Positions 51,620-61,595 of a DNA stretch of 64,000 nt are shown here, piece after piece. The DNA comes from Sphingobacterium sp. UBA5670 (GTDB lineage Bacteria > Bacteroidota > Bacteroidia > Sphingobacteriales > Sphingobacteriaceae): assembly GCF_002420705.1 (NCBI RefSeq), contig NZ_DIIM01000005.1, positions 357,832-421,831 of the forward strand. Reading direction: 5' to 3'. Numbering within the stretch: position 1 is the stretch's first letter; every line of letters starts with the position of its first letter. The position numbers and the translations under genes are program-made. The notes below the pieces were generated by a model that was not told the origin of the DNA, made no database searches, and was given only the letters and a program-made list of their open reading frames with translations.

Positions 51620-54600
51620 ATGAGCAAAGTTGACGTAAAATCATTTGCGCAGCTTGGGAAAAAAACAAAGTTATTTTTCTCATTGGCTGTCATTGCTGGT
51701 ACTTTCCAACAAGTCAATGCCGCAGTCGGAACTTCAGTCAATTACGAAGCCAAATCCTTCGTAAAAGAAGTAAACCGCTTGCAGCAACAAGTTAAAGGAA
51801 AAGTATTGGATGCTGCTGGAAAACCAATTTCAGGAGTTAACATCGCTGTGAAAGGAACTTCAAAAGGTACACAATCGGATGCCTTGGGTAATTTCACGTT
51901 GGATGCTAAATCGGGGGATGTATTGGTAATTTCATCCATTGGCTACAAGGCTAAAGAAGTCACTGTTTCCGGTTCAACGGTTTCCGTACAGTTGGACGAT
52001 GACCAGAGCCAGTTGGACGAAGTTGTTGTTGTCGGTTATGGTACTATGCGTAAATCGGATGTAACCGGTTCTATTGCGATGGTCAAAGGAGCTGACATGA
52101 TCAAAGATCAGAACTTTAGTCCCTTGGATAACTTGAGAGGAAAAGCTTCGGGGGTTAACATCTTTTCTAACTCGAGCCAACCTGGAGCCTATGCAAACCG
52201 TGTGGTCATTCGAGGTGTTTCTACGATCAATTCTTCTTCCAACCCTTTATATGTTGTTGATGGGGTGGTCATGGAAGACTTTCAGTTGGCAAATGCCAAT
52301 GATATTGAGAATATCGAGGTGTTGAAAGATGCATCTTCGGCAGCAATTTATGGTGCACGTGGTGCAAATGGGGTTATCTTAGTAACAACAAAACGCGGAA
52401 ACAAAGATGGAAGCCGTTCGATTAGTTATCAAGGATCTGCTGGCGTAAGTTCGCCACAACGGTATATGGATGTACTAAATGCCCAGGAGTGGGTAGATGC
52501 CTTTATGATCGGCTTGGAAAATGAAAATAAATATCAGGGAAAGTCTTGGTCTTTAGATAAAAAGACCTGGTTTAATGATCCAAACTATTTTGATGCAAGC
52601 GGAAATCCTTTGTACGATACAAATTGGCAAAAAGAGGCTACTCGAACAGCAATTTCACACAACCATCAACTGAATGTACAACAGGGAGATGAAAAATCAT
52701 CTGTTGGTGCATTTTTGAATTACACCGATCAACAAGGGATTGTAAATGATACGTATAGTAAGCGTGTTAATGGAAAATTGGCTTATGATGCTAAACCGAC
52801 TTCTTGGTTATCTACCGCTGTAAATTTAACTGTCAATCATACCTGGGGCCGTTATACACCGGAAGATGGTGGTGGACAGGATGCAAGAAGAACAATGATC
52901 GAAATGTTACCATGGTATCCCGTCTATGATAAAAACGGCAAATACACAGAGTCATCGTCGTCTACAATAGCCGAGACATTGGGTTTTGAAGGGATGTCTA
53001 ATCCAGTTGCGATCTTAGATCTTCAAAAACGCATGCGTTATAATACGCAGATTTTTGGAAATGCAGCATTAACTTTCCATTTGGCCGACGGTTTGGATCT
53101 CAAGACACAATTTGGTGTCGACAACCATCAAAAAACCTATAAAGGTTATTCATCCATTTTACTCAATAATATTTCCAAACCGAATGGTTGGGCTGAGCGA
53201 AATCATACCAATACTTTTTATTGGCAAGAAGAAACTTATCTGACATATAATAAACAATTTGACAAACATCGGATTAATGCCATGGCGGGTCTTTCTTGGC
53301 AGGAAAGAACATATGACTATGATAATTCACGAACGGAAGGTTTCTTTGATGATTTTTACGAATACAACAACATGGGGATAGGCATTACGCCTTCTACTCC
53401 GGGTTCTTCCTGGAATAAATGGGCCATGAATTCTTATTTCTTGCGTGCCGCCTATTCCTATGATGATCGTTATTCGGCAACAATAACCAGTCGTTATGAT
53501 GGTTCCTCCAAATTTGGTAAAAATAATAAATATGCGTTCTTCCCTTCGTTAGGTTTGGCATGGAATGTTTCCAATGAGGAATTCTTGAAAGGCAATCAGA
53601 CAATCAGTAACTTAAAGGTCCATTCGAGCTTTGGTTTGACGGGTAACTCTGAAATTGATCCATATAAATCTTTAGCGATTGTGGATGCAGGAACAATATT
53701 GTTGAACAATTCTAGAGCACCATATTCCTTTGTCAATACAATTTCGAATCCAGATCTAAAATGGGAAAAAACAGCGCAATTTGATTTTGGAGTAGAATTA
53801 GGATTATTACAAAACCGATTAAATTTTGACGTTTCCTATTACCACAAAAAAACAACAGATCTTTTGTTAGATGCACCACTGCCTACGGCATCGGGTTTCA
53901 GTACGGTAATGAAAAATATCGGAGCTGTAAAGAACCAAGGTTTGGATGTGATGGTTACAGGAACAATTGTAAACAATGAAAACTTCAATTGGAAATCGTC
54001 ACTTAATATGAACTATAATAAAAATGAGGTCTTGCAATTGGGTGAAAACAATGCAGATATCTTGTTGAATAGTTGGGTAGGCGGAGCCAACAGTGTGATT
54101 CGTGTCGGCGAAAATCTAAACAGTTTTTATGGTTATAGAAGGCTTGGTGTCTATACACAGGCAGATGTCGATGCGGGTAATGCGACATTGAGCCAAATCG
54201 GTCGTGCGAAACGTACAACCGAAAAAGAAATCATCGGAAAAGGTCTGCCAGATTGGACAGGTAGTTTTATCAACAATTTGCGTTATAAAAATTTCGATTT
54301 TACTTTAGATCTACAGTTTGTTAAAGGTGTTGATGTGATGCAGCAATTCTTCCATTCGACATACGATCGTTTTGGAATTACAAATGGTCTGAAGGAAATT
54401 TTAACTGATGCATATAATGGATCTAACCCAAATACCATGCAGCAAGCAATTTATTTGACAAATGGTGGGCATGCCGGACAAGATACAAACGTAGATGATG
54501 CTTGGGTAGCAGATGGATCTTATCTTCGTGTGAACTTAATTCAATTCGGATATACTTTTAATGCTGATGCATTAAAAAGCATCGGATTATCCAAATTAAG

Positions 54601-54766
54601 AATTTATGCGAATGCGAATAATCCATTTTTATTCACATCAAAAGATTTCAAGGGCTATGATCCTGAAAGTACATCTCAAGGAACTAGTCAATTTGGACAA
54701 AATATGACCTTCTTTGCCTATCCAAGAGCGAAAACTTTCTCATTAGGCGTAAATGTTACATTTTAA
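51620..54766 (+). CDS. SusC/RagA-family TonB-linked outer-membrane protein (pair 1)
   Basis: This 1048-aa protein has a long N-region signal peptide (MSKVDVKSFAQLGKKTKLFFSLAVIAGTFQQVNA) and a CarboxypepD_reg-like domain (about 56-130, VKGKVLDAAGKPISGVNIAVKGT). The SusC hallmark, LDEVVVVGYGTMRKSDVTGSI, follows, then a plug domain with LYVVDGVVMEDF and IEVLKDASSAAIYGARGANGVILVTTK, and a 22-strand-type barrel to the end. It imports glycans across the outer membrane with its SusD partner and TonB. The N-terminal 140 residues closely match the second SusC in this window. Confidence 0.95.
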   Translation: MSKVDVKSFAQLGKKTKLFFSLAVIAGTFQQVNAAVGTSVNYEAKSFVKEVNRLQQQVKGKVLDAAGKPISGVNIAVKGTSKGTQSDALGNFTLDAKSGDVLVISSIGYKAKEVTVSGSTVSVQLDDDQSQLDEVVVVGYGTMRKSDVTGSIAMVKGADMIKDQNFSPLDNLRGKASGVNIFSNSSQPGAYANRVVIRGVSTINSSSNPLYVVDGVVMEDFQLANANDIENIEVLKDASSAAIYGARGANGVILVTTKRGNKDGSRSISYQGSAGVSSPQRYMDVLNAQEWVDAFMIGLENENKYQGKSWSLDKKTWFNDPNYFDASGNPLYDTNWQKEATRTAISHNHQLNVQQGDEKSSVGAFLNYTDQQGIVNDTYSKRVNGKLAYDAKPTSWLSTAVNLTVNHTWGRYTPEDGGGQDARRTMIEMLPWYPVYDKNGKYTESSSSTIAETLGFEGMSNPVAILDLQKRMRYNTQIFGNAALTFHLADGLDLKTQFGVDNHQKTYKGYSSILLNNISKPNGWAERNHTNTFYWQEETYLTYNKQFDKHRINAMAGLSWQERTYDYDNSRTEGFFDDFYEYNNMGIGITPSTPGSSWNKWAMNSYFLRAAYSYDDRYSATITSRYDGSSKFGKNNKYAFFPSLGLAWNVSNEEFLKGNQTISNLKVHSSFGLTGNSEIDPYKSLAIVDAGTILLNNSRAPYSFVNTISNPDLKWEKTAQFDFGVELGLLQNRLNFDVSYYHKKTTDLLLDAPLPTASGFSTVMKNIGAVKNQGLDVMVTGTIVNNENFNWKSSLNMNYNKNEVLQLGENNADILLNSWVGGANSVIRVGENLNSFYGYRRLGVYTQADVDAGNATLSQIGRAKRTTEKEIIGKGLPDWTGSFINNLRYKNFDFTLDLQFVKGVDVMQQFFHSTYDRFGITNGLKEILTDAYNGSNPNTMQQAIYLTNGGHAGQDTNVDDAWVADGSYLRVNLIQFGYTFNADALKSIGLSKLRIYANANNPFLFTSKDFKGYDPESTSQGTSQFGQNMTFFAYPRAKTFSLGVNVTF

Positions 54767-54784
54767 TCCTTAGAACTTATCAAA

Positions 54785-56350
54785 ATGAAAAATAAATTAT
54801 TTCTGTTGTTATTGGCTGGAATGGCATTGACAACATCTTGTAATAAATTTTTGGAGGAAGAACCCAAATCTAACTTATCTTTAGAAAGCTACTATAAAAC
54901 GGAAGGACAGGCTGAGGCAACTGTAAATTCATTGTATCGTCGAGGAGCACCTCAGCGTTATGCATTGGCGCCGAGTGCTTATGTGGGACCTACAGCTTCG
55001 ATCAATACCATGTTGACGGGCTACTTTACGAATAGCTATGAAGGACAAGAACGTATTTGTTTGTTCTCACGAGAGTTGACCCGTCAGCAAAACACCAATT
55101 TGATCTCCTCTACAATGAATACAATTTGGGATGAAAGCTACAAAGCGATCAATATTGCCAATGCTGGTTTGAAATACATACCTCAAATTAGTTTCACCAA
55201 TGATTCAAAAAAGAATAGTTTAGTCGGAGAAGCAAAATTCTTTAGAGCTTATAACTATTTTTATTTGGTGAAGACCTTCGGTGCAATTCCACTTCCAACG
55301 ACGCCAAACGAAACACTGGCAGACGATCTTTATCTGGAGCGGACAGATCCCGCCAAAGTATACGCGTTGATCGAATCGGATTTAAAAGAAGCTGTAGCTG
55401 CTTTGCCAGCAACCAAGTTTGCAACAAATGGACATCGTGTTACAAAATATGTAGCAGCCATGACATTGGCAGATGTATATTTACAGCAGGGAAAATATGC
55501 TGATGCAGCGGCAGCAGCAAAGATTGTGGTTGAATCTACTCACAATATGACTGCAAATGGTGATTTACAAATGAATAGTGCCTACAATCAACTTCGGAAA
55601 ACAGATGATTTGGATGAGGTAATCTATGCACAAGAGTATGATGCAACAGTTAATAATAGTGGATGGTGGACTACCTATGGATTTAACTCGTCTGCGGTAT
55701 CTGTATTTGGAACTTATTCAATATTTGAACGTGTATTTGGACCTACTAAGCAATTCTTGAATGTTTATGATAAAAAAGATTTGCGTATCCAGCCTAATCA
55801 ATTTTTTCATTGGTCTTATACAAATACCGTGAATGGTAAGAAGTGGACTTCTGAGGATGCTGGTATCTGGTATTATGTGGATGAACAGGCTTTGTTGACA
55901 ACAGGAAGAGGTACCAAAGACTGGAATTTTTACCGTTATCCGGAGGCGTTGTTAACCGCAGCTGAAGGGCTGGCTAAATCGACAGGTGTGAGTGCCGAAG
56001 CAGCAGGCTATTTGGCTAGAGTAAAAGCACGTGCGAACACGGAAGGAAAGTCAGTTGCTGCTTATACGACTGAATTGCAAACCTTGTCAGCAGACAATTT
56101 CGTGAAAGAATGCTGGAAAGAACGTCTACGTGAGTTTCCGTTAGAGTTTAAGATGTGGGATGATATTGTAAGAACTAAAATGTTCCCTGTGATTTCCACA
56201 ACAGAAGCGGGAAAAGTGGACTTTGTTCCATTGATCGGAGCTAAAAATGCATCTGGTGCGACATTCAAAGAAACAGATTTACTGTGGCCAATATCTCCTG
56301 ATGAAATTCAGCGGAACAAAAAATTGACGCAGAACGCAGGCTATCAATAG
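54785..56350 (+). CDS. SusD/RagB-family glycan-binding lipoprotein (pair 1)
   Basis: This 521-aa protein has lipobox LTTSC (Cys19). The SusD pattern is clear: FLEEEPKSNLSLESYYKTEGQAEATVNSLYRRG at the start, LVGEAKFFRAYNYFYLVKTFGAIPL, helical TPR-like repeats, and the C-terminal domain FVKECWKERLREFPLEFKMWDDIVRTKMFP and LLWPISPDEIQRNKKLTQNAGY. It forms the lid of the SusC channel and binds the oligosaccharide. It lies 18 bp after its SusC. A terminator follows. Confidence 0.95.
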   Translation: MKNKLFLLLLAGMALTTSCNKFLEEEPKSNLSLESYYKTEGQAEATVNSLYRRGAPQRYALAPSAYVGPTASINTMLTGYFTNSYEGQERICLFSRELTRQQNTNLISSTMNTIWDESYKAINIANAGLKYIPQISFTNDSKKNSLVGEAKFFRAYNYFYLVKTFGAIPLPTTPNETLADDLYLERTDPAKVYALIESDLKEAVAALPATKFATNGHRVTKYVAAMTLADVYLQQGKYADAAAAAKIVVESTHNMTANGDLQMNSAYNQLRKTDDLDEVIYAQEYDATVNNSGWWTTYGFNSSAVSVFGTYSIFERVFGPTKQFLNVYDKKDLRIQPNQFFHWSYTNTVNGKKWTSEDAGIWYYVDEQALLTTGRGTKDWNFYRYPEALLTAAEGLAKSTGVSAEAAGYLARVKARANTEGKSVAAYTTELQTLSADNFVKECWKERLREFPLEFKMWDDIVRTKMFPVISTTEAGKVDFVPLIGAKNASGATFKETDLLWPISPDEIQRNKKLTQNAGYQ

Positions 56351-56826
56351 CTATAACTAATATAAGATAAAGGGTATTCAATTTGCCCTTTATCTTATCA
56401 ATGTATAAAAATTAGCGCTTTTGAATATTCATAAGTTCTTTTTTATGAAATATGGCTTGACGTTAAATGAATTTTATTAAAAAGAATAATTTTAAATTAT
56501 TTTTGATCTGAAATTATAAATGCCTATCTTAACGATCGAATCATACACTTGAACTAAATAATAAACCAAATAAGGAAATCAACAACGTAAATTTCTAAAA
56601 TAACATCCATTTTTTTTACTCTTTTAGCAAAACCGATTTTGCTGATATAGGATGGCGATTTTGAATCACGTGCCGATACTAAATACTAAATGTTTCCGAT
56701 AGAATGCGGTGTATTCTATAACACAATAATCACTGTTTCCGGTAACTATTATAAATAATAATAAATATAAGTGCCTTTGCCAATAAGCTAAATCGTTTTA
56801 TATACTAAATCACCATAATAAAAAAT
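56351..56826. other. Intergenic region before the second SusC
   Basis: This 476-bp region has no gene. It holds the terminator of pair 1 (56362-56398) and a perfect -7 box, TATTTTTG (56498-56505). An element at 56556-56578 resembles one upstream of the first SusC, and a 7-bp inverted repeat, AGCAAAA/TTTTGCT, lies at 56626-56643. If the -7 box is used, the leader is over 300 nt. Confidence 0.55.
56362..56398 (+). terminator. Hairpin terminator after SusD of pair 1
   Basis: A 13-bp perfect stem (56362-56374 ATAAGATAAAGGG with its complement at 56386-56398) has an 11-nt loop, 11 nt past the stop. The U-tract is weak. Confidence 0.7.
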
Positions 56827-59800
56827 ATGAGCAAAATTGATTTAAAAACAGTTGTGCGATTAAAAGGGGAATCTAAGCTCTTCTTATCTTTGATTTTCAT
56901 CGCAGGAGCAATGCAGCATGTGCACGCTGCTGTCTCTTCTAAAAGGGTGTTAAGCGACTCTTTTCTAACCGAATCGAAAAAGCCCCAACAGCAAGTTAAG
57001 GGAAAAGTCGTAGATGTTGCGGGGAAACCAATTTCAAGTGTAAATATCACTATTAAAGGAACATCGAAGGGGGTACAATCAGATGTGTCAGGTAATTTTT
57101 CTTTGGATGCTAGACAGGGGGACGTTTTGGTTGTCTCGTCTATTGGTTATAAAACCAAAGAAGTTACCGTTTCTGGCGATACTATTTCTGTTCGCTTGGA
57201 AGAAGACCAAAGTCAGCTGGAAGAGGTTGTAGTTGTTGGTTATGGTACGCAAAAAATAAGGGAAGTTACCTCTTCGGTAGCGCATGTGAGTGCAGACCAA
57301 TTTCGTCAAAGTGGAGCGAGAAACCCATTAGATCTCATTCAAGGAAAGGTCGCAGGATTGCAGGTGTCTAGAAGTGGATCGAATCCTAATTCAGGCGTAG
57401 CAACTCAATTGCGGGGCGCGATTTCTGTTACGGGTAGTGCCAGCCCACTGTTTGTTATTGATGGAATACCTGGAGGTAATCCGGATCTGTTACAACAGGA
57501 TGATATAGAATCCATAGATGTACTGAAAGATGGATCCGGTGCGGCGATTTATGGAACAAGTGCCAATGCCGGTGTTATTTTGATTACGACAAAAAGGGGG
57601 AAACCTGGTAAATCTGTATTCAACTATTCCAGTTATTTTCGTAAAGATTTTGTCTATAATAGACCTGATTTTTTAACTCCACAAGAATATAGGGATAAGA
57701 TTGCATCTGGTGAGCTAAAGCAAACTGATTTTGGCCACTCTACCGATTTTTTTGATGAATTGATTAATAAAGATAATTTTTCACAAAATCACAATCTTTC
57801 ACTGTCTGGAGGTAATGAATCAACTACCTATCGCGGTAGTGTCAATTTTCGAAATTTGGAAGGTATTGCAAAAGAAAATTCACGAAAGGAATATACAGTG
57901 AGAACGAGTATAAACCAGAAAGGCTTTAACGATAGATTGAATTTTCTACTCAATATCGCTACCAATACGAACAATGCGAACTTGTTAGGCGGTGGTGGCT
58001 GGGAAAGTGAAGCTACAAAAAATCCGACTCTTTCAAATTATAATGATGATGGATCTTTTCGTTATGACCGAACAAGTACAAATGAATTTGCTCGATTGTT
58101 TACTGAAACAAGTTATCGGAAACAACAGACATCTTCTTTAGACGGAAAAGCAGACTTAAATATAATTGAGGGGTTAAAAGCCAGTATTTTTGGGTCGGTA
58201 CAGCGTAATTCCTATACAGATGGTGCTTATAGAGCACTTAATAGTGAAGCATCGTTAGAAGATCAAGACTATCCGGGTGGAGGATATGCTTCCAAATCTA
58301 ATCTGTTGAATGAAAAATATGCATTTGAACCGACACTTCAATATAACACTACCGTTGCCGAAAAACATGCAATCACAGCATTGGCCGGATATAGTTACCG
58401 TTATGAGAAAGATGAGGGACAAAGTGCAGATAATAGGGGATTTATAAATGATAATTTCCATGAAGATAATTTGTCGGAAGGCCAAGCACTGCGGGATGGA
58501 CGTGCCAATATGGACAGTTATAAGAATGACAATACGTTGATTGCCTTTTTTGGACGTATAAATTATACCTACGCGGATAAGTACATGGCTCAGTTTATTC
58601 TAAGACGTGAAGGCTCATCTAAATTTGGTGCAAATAACAAATGGGGTAGTTTTCCGGCAGTATCCGTAGGGTGGAACATCAGCAATGAAGATTTTATGAA
58701 AGATATCGGTTTTATAAATAATTTAAAACTGCGTGCTGGTTATGGCGAAACGGGAAACACGGGCTTTGCTAATAATGCCTCGCGATTAACTTTGGGTGGG
58801 GGAGGAAAATATCTGTTTCCTGATGAGACCTACCGAGAAACCTACGGACCCGACCGTAATCCGAATCCCAACTTGAGGTGGGAGACGAAAAAGGAAACAA
58901 ATATCGGTGTTGATTTCACGATGTTTAGCAATAAGCTGTCAGGTTCAATTGATGTTTTTCAACGAAAAACTGTTGATCTTTTGGATACGTATACTACCCC
59001 GCAGCCTCCTTATATAAGAAATAATATCTATTCCAATGTAGGTACACTTTCTTCAAAGGGTATTGAGCTAGCGCTTAGCTATCGTGCTATAGATCGTGAG
59101 AATTTTAAGTGGAACATGGATTTCACAGCCAGTACGTTAAAAAATGTTTTAGATAGCTATTCGAATGATATATTTAAAGTAAAATATAAAACATTTGGTG
59201 AAATAGGTGGCGCAGGAGCATTGGGCGATGCATTCACAACGTACGAAGGGCACAAGATCGGTGAATTTTTTGGTAAGCGATTTGCCGGATTTGATGATCA
59301 AGGAAAATGGCTCTTTTATAACCGAAATGGTGAAGCTGTACACAATGATGCGATTAATAATTCCAGAGATGATTTGAATTCTTCTGATTTAGCGGTAATC
59401 GGAAACGCTGTTCCCAAATATTATATTTCCTGGACGAATAATTTTTCCTATAAGAATTTTGATCTGAGAATTTTTATGCGGGGTAAATTCGATTATGATA
59501 TCTTAAATACGACTGCACTTTCTTATGGCAATAAGGTTTGGTCAGAGAATCTTTTGAGAGACGCTTTCACCAAATATAAAGATATTAATGATACCTATAT
59601 GTATTCTGATTACTATTTGGAAAGTGGTAGTCACTTAAAAATTGATGAAGTTACACTGGGGTATCGATTTAAATTGAAGAGTAACACCTGGGTAAATAAT
59701 GTGCGTATATATTTAACCGCTCAAAATCTGGCAACAATAACGGGGTATTCAGGGAATGATCCTGATTTTGTATTGGATACAGGTTTGGGTAATGAAGTAA

Positions 59801-59883
59801 ATGGACAACGTTTAGGTATTGATAGTAGAGGACCTTATCCCAATACCCGATCGTTTTTGTTTGGTGTAAATTTTGGTTTTTAA
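56827..59883 (+). CDS. SusC/RagA-family TonB-linked outer-membrane protein (pair 2)
   Basis: This 1018-aa protein has a signal peptide (MSKIDLKTVVRLKGESKLFLSLIFIAGAMQHVHA), a CarboxypepD_reg-like domain (VKGKVVDVAGKPISSVNITIKGT), and the SusC motif LEEVVVVGYGTQKIREVTSSV. The plug has LFVIDGIPGGNPDLLQQDDIESIDVLKDGSGAAIYG and the barrel ends FLFGVNFGF. Beyond residue 150 it diverges strongly from the first SusC, so the two probably import different glycans. It is followed 10 bp later by its SusD. Confidence 0.95.
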   Translation: MSKIDLKTVVRLKGESKLFLSLIFIAGAMQHVHAAVSSKRVLSDSFLTESKKPQQQVKGKVVDVAGKPISSVNITIKGTSKGVQSDVSGNFSLDARQGDVLVVSSIGYKTKEVTVSGDTISVRLEEDQSQLEEVVVVGYGTQKIREVTSSVAHVSADQFRQSGARNPLDLIQGKVAGLQVSRSGSNPNSGVATQLRGAISVTGSASPLFVIDGIPGGNPDLLQQDDIESIDVLKDGSGAAIYGTSANAGVILITTKRGKPGKSVFNYSSYFRKDFVYNRPDFLTPQEYRDKIASGELKQTDFGHSTDFFDELINKDNFSQNHNLSLSGGNESTTYRGSVNFRNLEGIAKENSRKEYTVRTSINQKGFNDRLNFLLNIATNTNNANLLGGGGWESEATKNPTLSNYNDDGSFRYDRTSTNEFARLFTETSYRKQQTSSLDGKADLNIIEGLKASIFGSVQRNSYTDGAYRALNSEASLEDQDYPGGGYASKSNLLNEKYAFEPTLQYNTTVAEKHAITALAGYSYRYEKDEGQSADNRGFINDNFHEDNLSEGQALRDGRANMDSYKNDNTLIAFFGRINYTYADKYMAQFILRREGSSKFGANNKWGSFPAVSVGWNISNEDFMKDIGFINNLKLRAGYGETGNTGFANNASRLTLGGGGKYLFPDETYRETYGPDRNPNPNLRWETKKETNIGVDFTMFSNKLSGSIDVFQRKTVDLLDTYTTPQPPYIRNNIYSNVGTLSSKGIELALSYRAIDRENFKWNMDFTASTLKNVLDSYSNDIFKVKYKTFGEIGGAGALGDAFTTYEGHKIGEFFGKRFAGFDDQGKWLFYNRNGEAVHNDAINNSRDDLNSSDLAVIGNAVPKYYISWTNNFSYKNFDLRIFMRGKFDYDILNTTALSYGNKVWSENLLRDAFTKYKDINDTYMYSDYYLESGSHLKIDEVTLGYRFKLKSNTWVNNVRIYLTAQNLATITGYSGNDPDFVLDTGLGNEVNGQRLGIDSRGPYPNTRSFLFGVNFGF

Positions 59884-59893
59884 CAGATAATAT

Positions 59894-61540
59894 ATGAAAA
59901 ATATTGTTAAGATTTTATTTTTAGCTTGTGTAATTAATGCATCAAGTTGTACAAATTTAGATGAAAACGCTTATGATATCATTGTAGCGGACGATTTTTA
60001 TAAAAATAAAAATGAAGTAATTTCTGCTGTATTGCGACCGTATACGCATGCAAATGCGTGGATATCTCCCTCAGGACAGGATGGATGGTGGAGACCTGCA
60101 GAGTTATCTGCAGACCAATTGGCTTGGCCGACCAAGGGAAGACATGGGGAAGACGGGGGGAAATGGAAGAGACTACATTATCACACCTGGACAGTAGATG
60201 AAGGTGGATTAAATAACGCATGGGTATTGATGTATTGGGGAGTAGGTTTGTGTAATAGTCCCATCGATATTCTCGAAAAATCTGATGTGGCTAACATGGG
60301 GATAACAGATGCTGAAAAGAATGCGTTTATTGCTGAACTGAAGCTTTTACGGGCATTACATTATCTAAAATTAATGGATTTATTCGGCAATATTCCAATA
60401 ACTACCAAAGCGCCAAGTTCAGCAGAGGAGCCTTTACCTCAGCCTTCTTCTACAAAAGAGGTTTTTGAATTTATTGAAAAGGAAATTTTAGATAATATTG
60501 ATTCAGCTCCCAAATTAACAAAAAGTATGCTGGGAAGGATCTCACAGGCTTCCGGTTATGCAATGCTGGTTGAACTATATTTGAACGCTGAAAGGTGGTC
60601 TGGTCAACCGCGGTGGGATGATTGTATTGCAGCGGCGGATAAATTGATATCGGGTGCTGGAGGAGGTTTGAATGGTGCCATGGCATTGGATCCAAATTTG
60701 ACAGATTCCTATGTGCCGACGAATGACATGTCTAAGGAAACTATTTTTTCAATTGCTTACGATTATCAGACAGCAGACTTTGAACCCGGATTTCCAGGTG
60801 AATTTTATCATTTTGTACAAAGCGAGATCTATGGGGGCGGACGAACTGGCAATAACGGTATCGTTTTAATTCCAGGTGTTTTTGATCGATATAACGAAAA
60901 AGATTTACGAAAAAAAGAATGGTTTTTAAGCGGGCCGATGGTTAGGTTTGTGGATGGTAAAATTGTACAAGGCTCGGAGGAATATAAAGGTGAACAGCTT
61001 GTTTTTGTTGATTATATTCGGCGGGCTAAGAGCGGAGGTACATCGTCTACAATGAGCGATGGTGAAGAGAATAGTGGTATTCGATTTAATAAATATAAGC
61101 TTGGTAACTCTGTCGAGGGTACTGTCAACGGTGTTAAGATACCTGCGAATGCAAATTACAACAATACGGACTGGAATGTCTATCGTCTAAGCTGGATTTA
61201 TTTTGCAAAAGCCGAGGCATTGATGCGAAAAAATGGAGGACGTGCTTCACAAGAAGCTGTGGATTTGATTAATAGTTGTAAAAAGAGAGCCTTTTCTGAT
61301 ACAGACTGGAGTGAAGCAAAGTATACCACAAGCACATTGACACTTGATGAGCTTCTGGCGGAGCGAGGACGTGAATTTATTTTTGAAGGATTTAGAAGGG
61401 AGGATTTAATCCGCTTCGGCAAATTTCATACAGCAACTTGGTGGGATCATACACCTTCTTCTGACAGCAAAACAGTGTATCCAATACCTCAGCAACAGAT
61501 ATCAATGAATCCCAATCTAAAACAAAACCCTGGTTATTAA
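59894..61540 (+). CDS. SusD/RagB-family glycan-binding lipoprotein (pair 2)
   Basis: This 548-aa protein has lipobox NASSC (Cys19). SusD features include FIAELKLLRALHYLKLMDLFGNIPI, ASGYAMLVELYLNAERWSG, and the C-terminal ELLAERGREFIFEGFRREDLIRFGKFH followed by VYPIPQQQISMNPNLKQNPGY. It shows little similarity to the SusD of pair 1. It is coupled to its SusC by 10 bp and separated from GH76 by a strong hairpin. Confidence 0.95.
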   Translation: MKNIVKILFLACVINASSCTNLDENAYDIIVADDFYKNKNEVISAVLRPYTHANAWISPSGQDGWWRPAELSADQLAWPTKGRHGEDGGKWKRLHYHTWTVDEGGLNNAWVLMYWGVGLCNSPIDILEKSDVANMGITDAEKNAFIAELKLLRALHYLKLMDLFGNIPITTKAPSSAEEPLPQPSSTKEVFEFIEKEILDNIDSAPKLTKSMLGRISQASGYAMLVELYLNAERWSGQPRWDDCIAAADKLISGAGGGLNGAMALDPNLTDSYVPTNDMSKETIFSIAYDYQTADFEPGFPGEFYHFVQSEIYGGGRTGNNGIVLIPGVFDRYNEKDLRKKEWFLSGPMVRFVDGKIVQGSEEYKGEQLVFVDYIRRAKSGGTSSTMSDGEENSGIRFNKYKLGNSVEGTVNGVKIPANANYNNTDWNVYRLSWIYFAKAEALMRKNGGRASQEAVDLINSCKKRAFSDTDWSEAKYTTSTLTLDELLAERGREFIFEGFRREDLIRFGKFHTATWWDHTPSSDSKTVYPIPQQQISMNPNLKQNPGY

Positions 61541-61547
61541 TGTTCAG

Positions 61548-61584
61548 GAGTAGTAGATACCCGCAGGGGATCTACTACTCTTTT
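61548..61584 (+). terminator. Hairpin between SusD and the GH76 gene
   Basis: GAGTAGTAGAT (61548-61558) / ATCTACTACTC (61570-61580) is an 11-bp perfect stem with an inner CCC/GGG pairing, followed by TTTT. It ends 12 nt before the GH76 ATG, so it may act as an attenuator lowering GH76 expression relative to SusCD. Confidence 0.8.
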
Positions 61585-61595
61585 ACCTAAAATAT

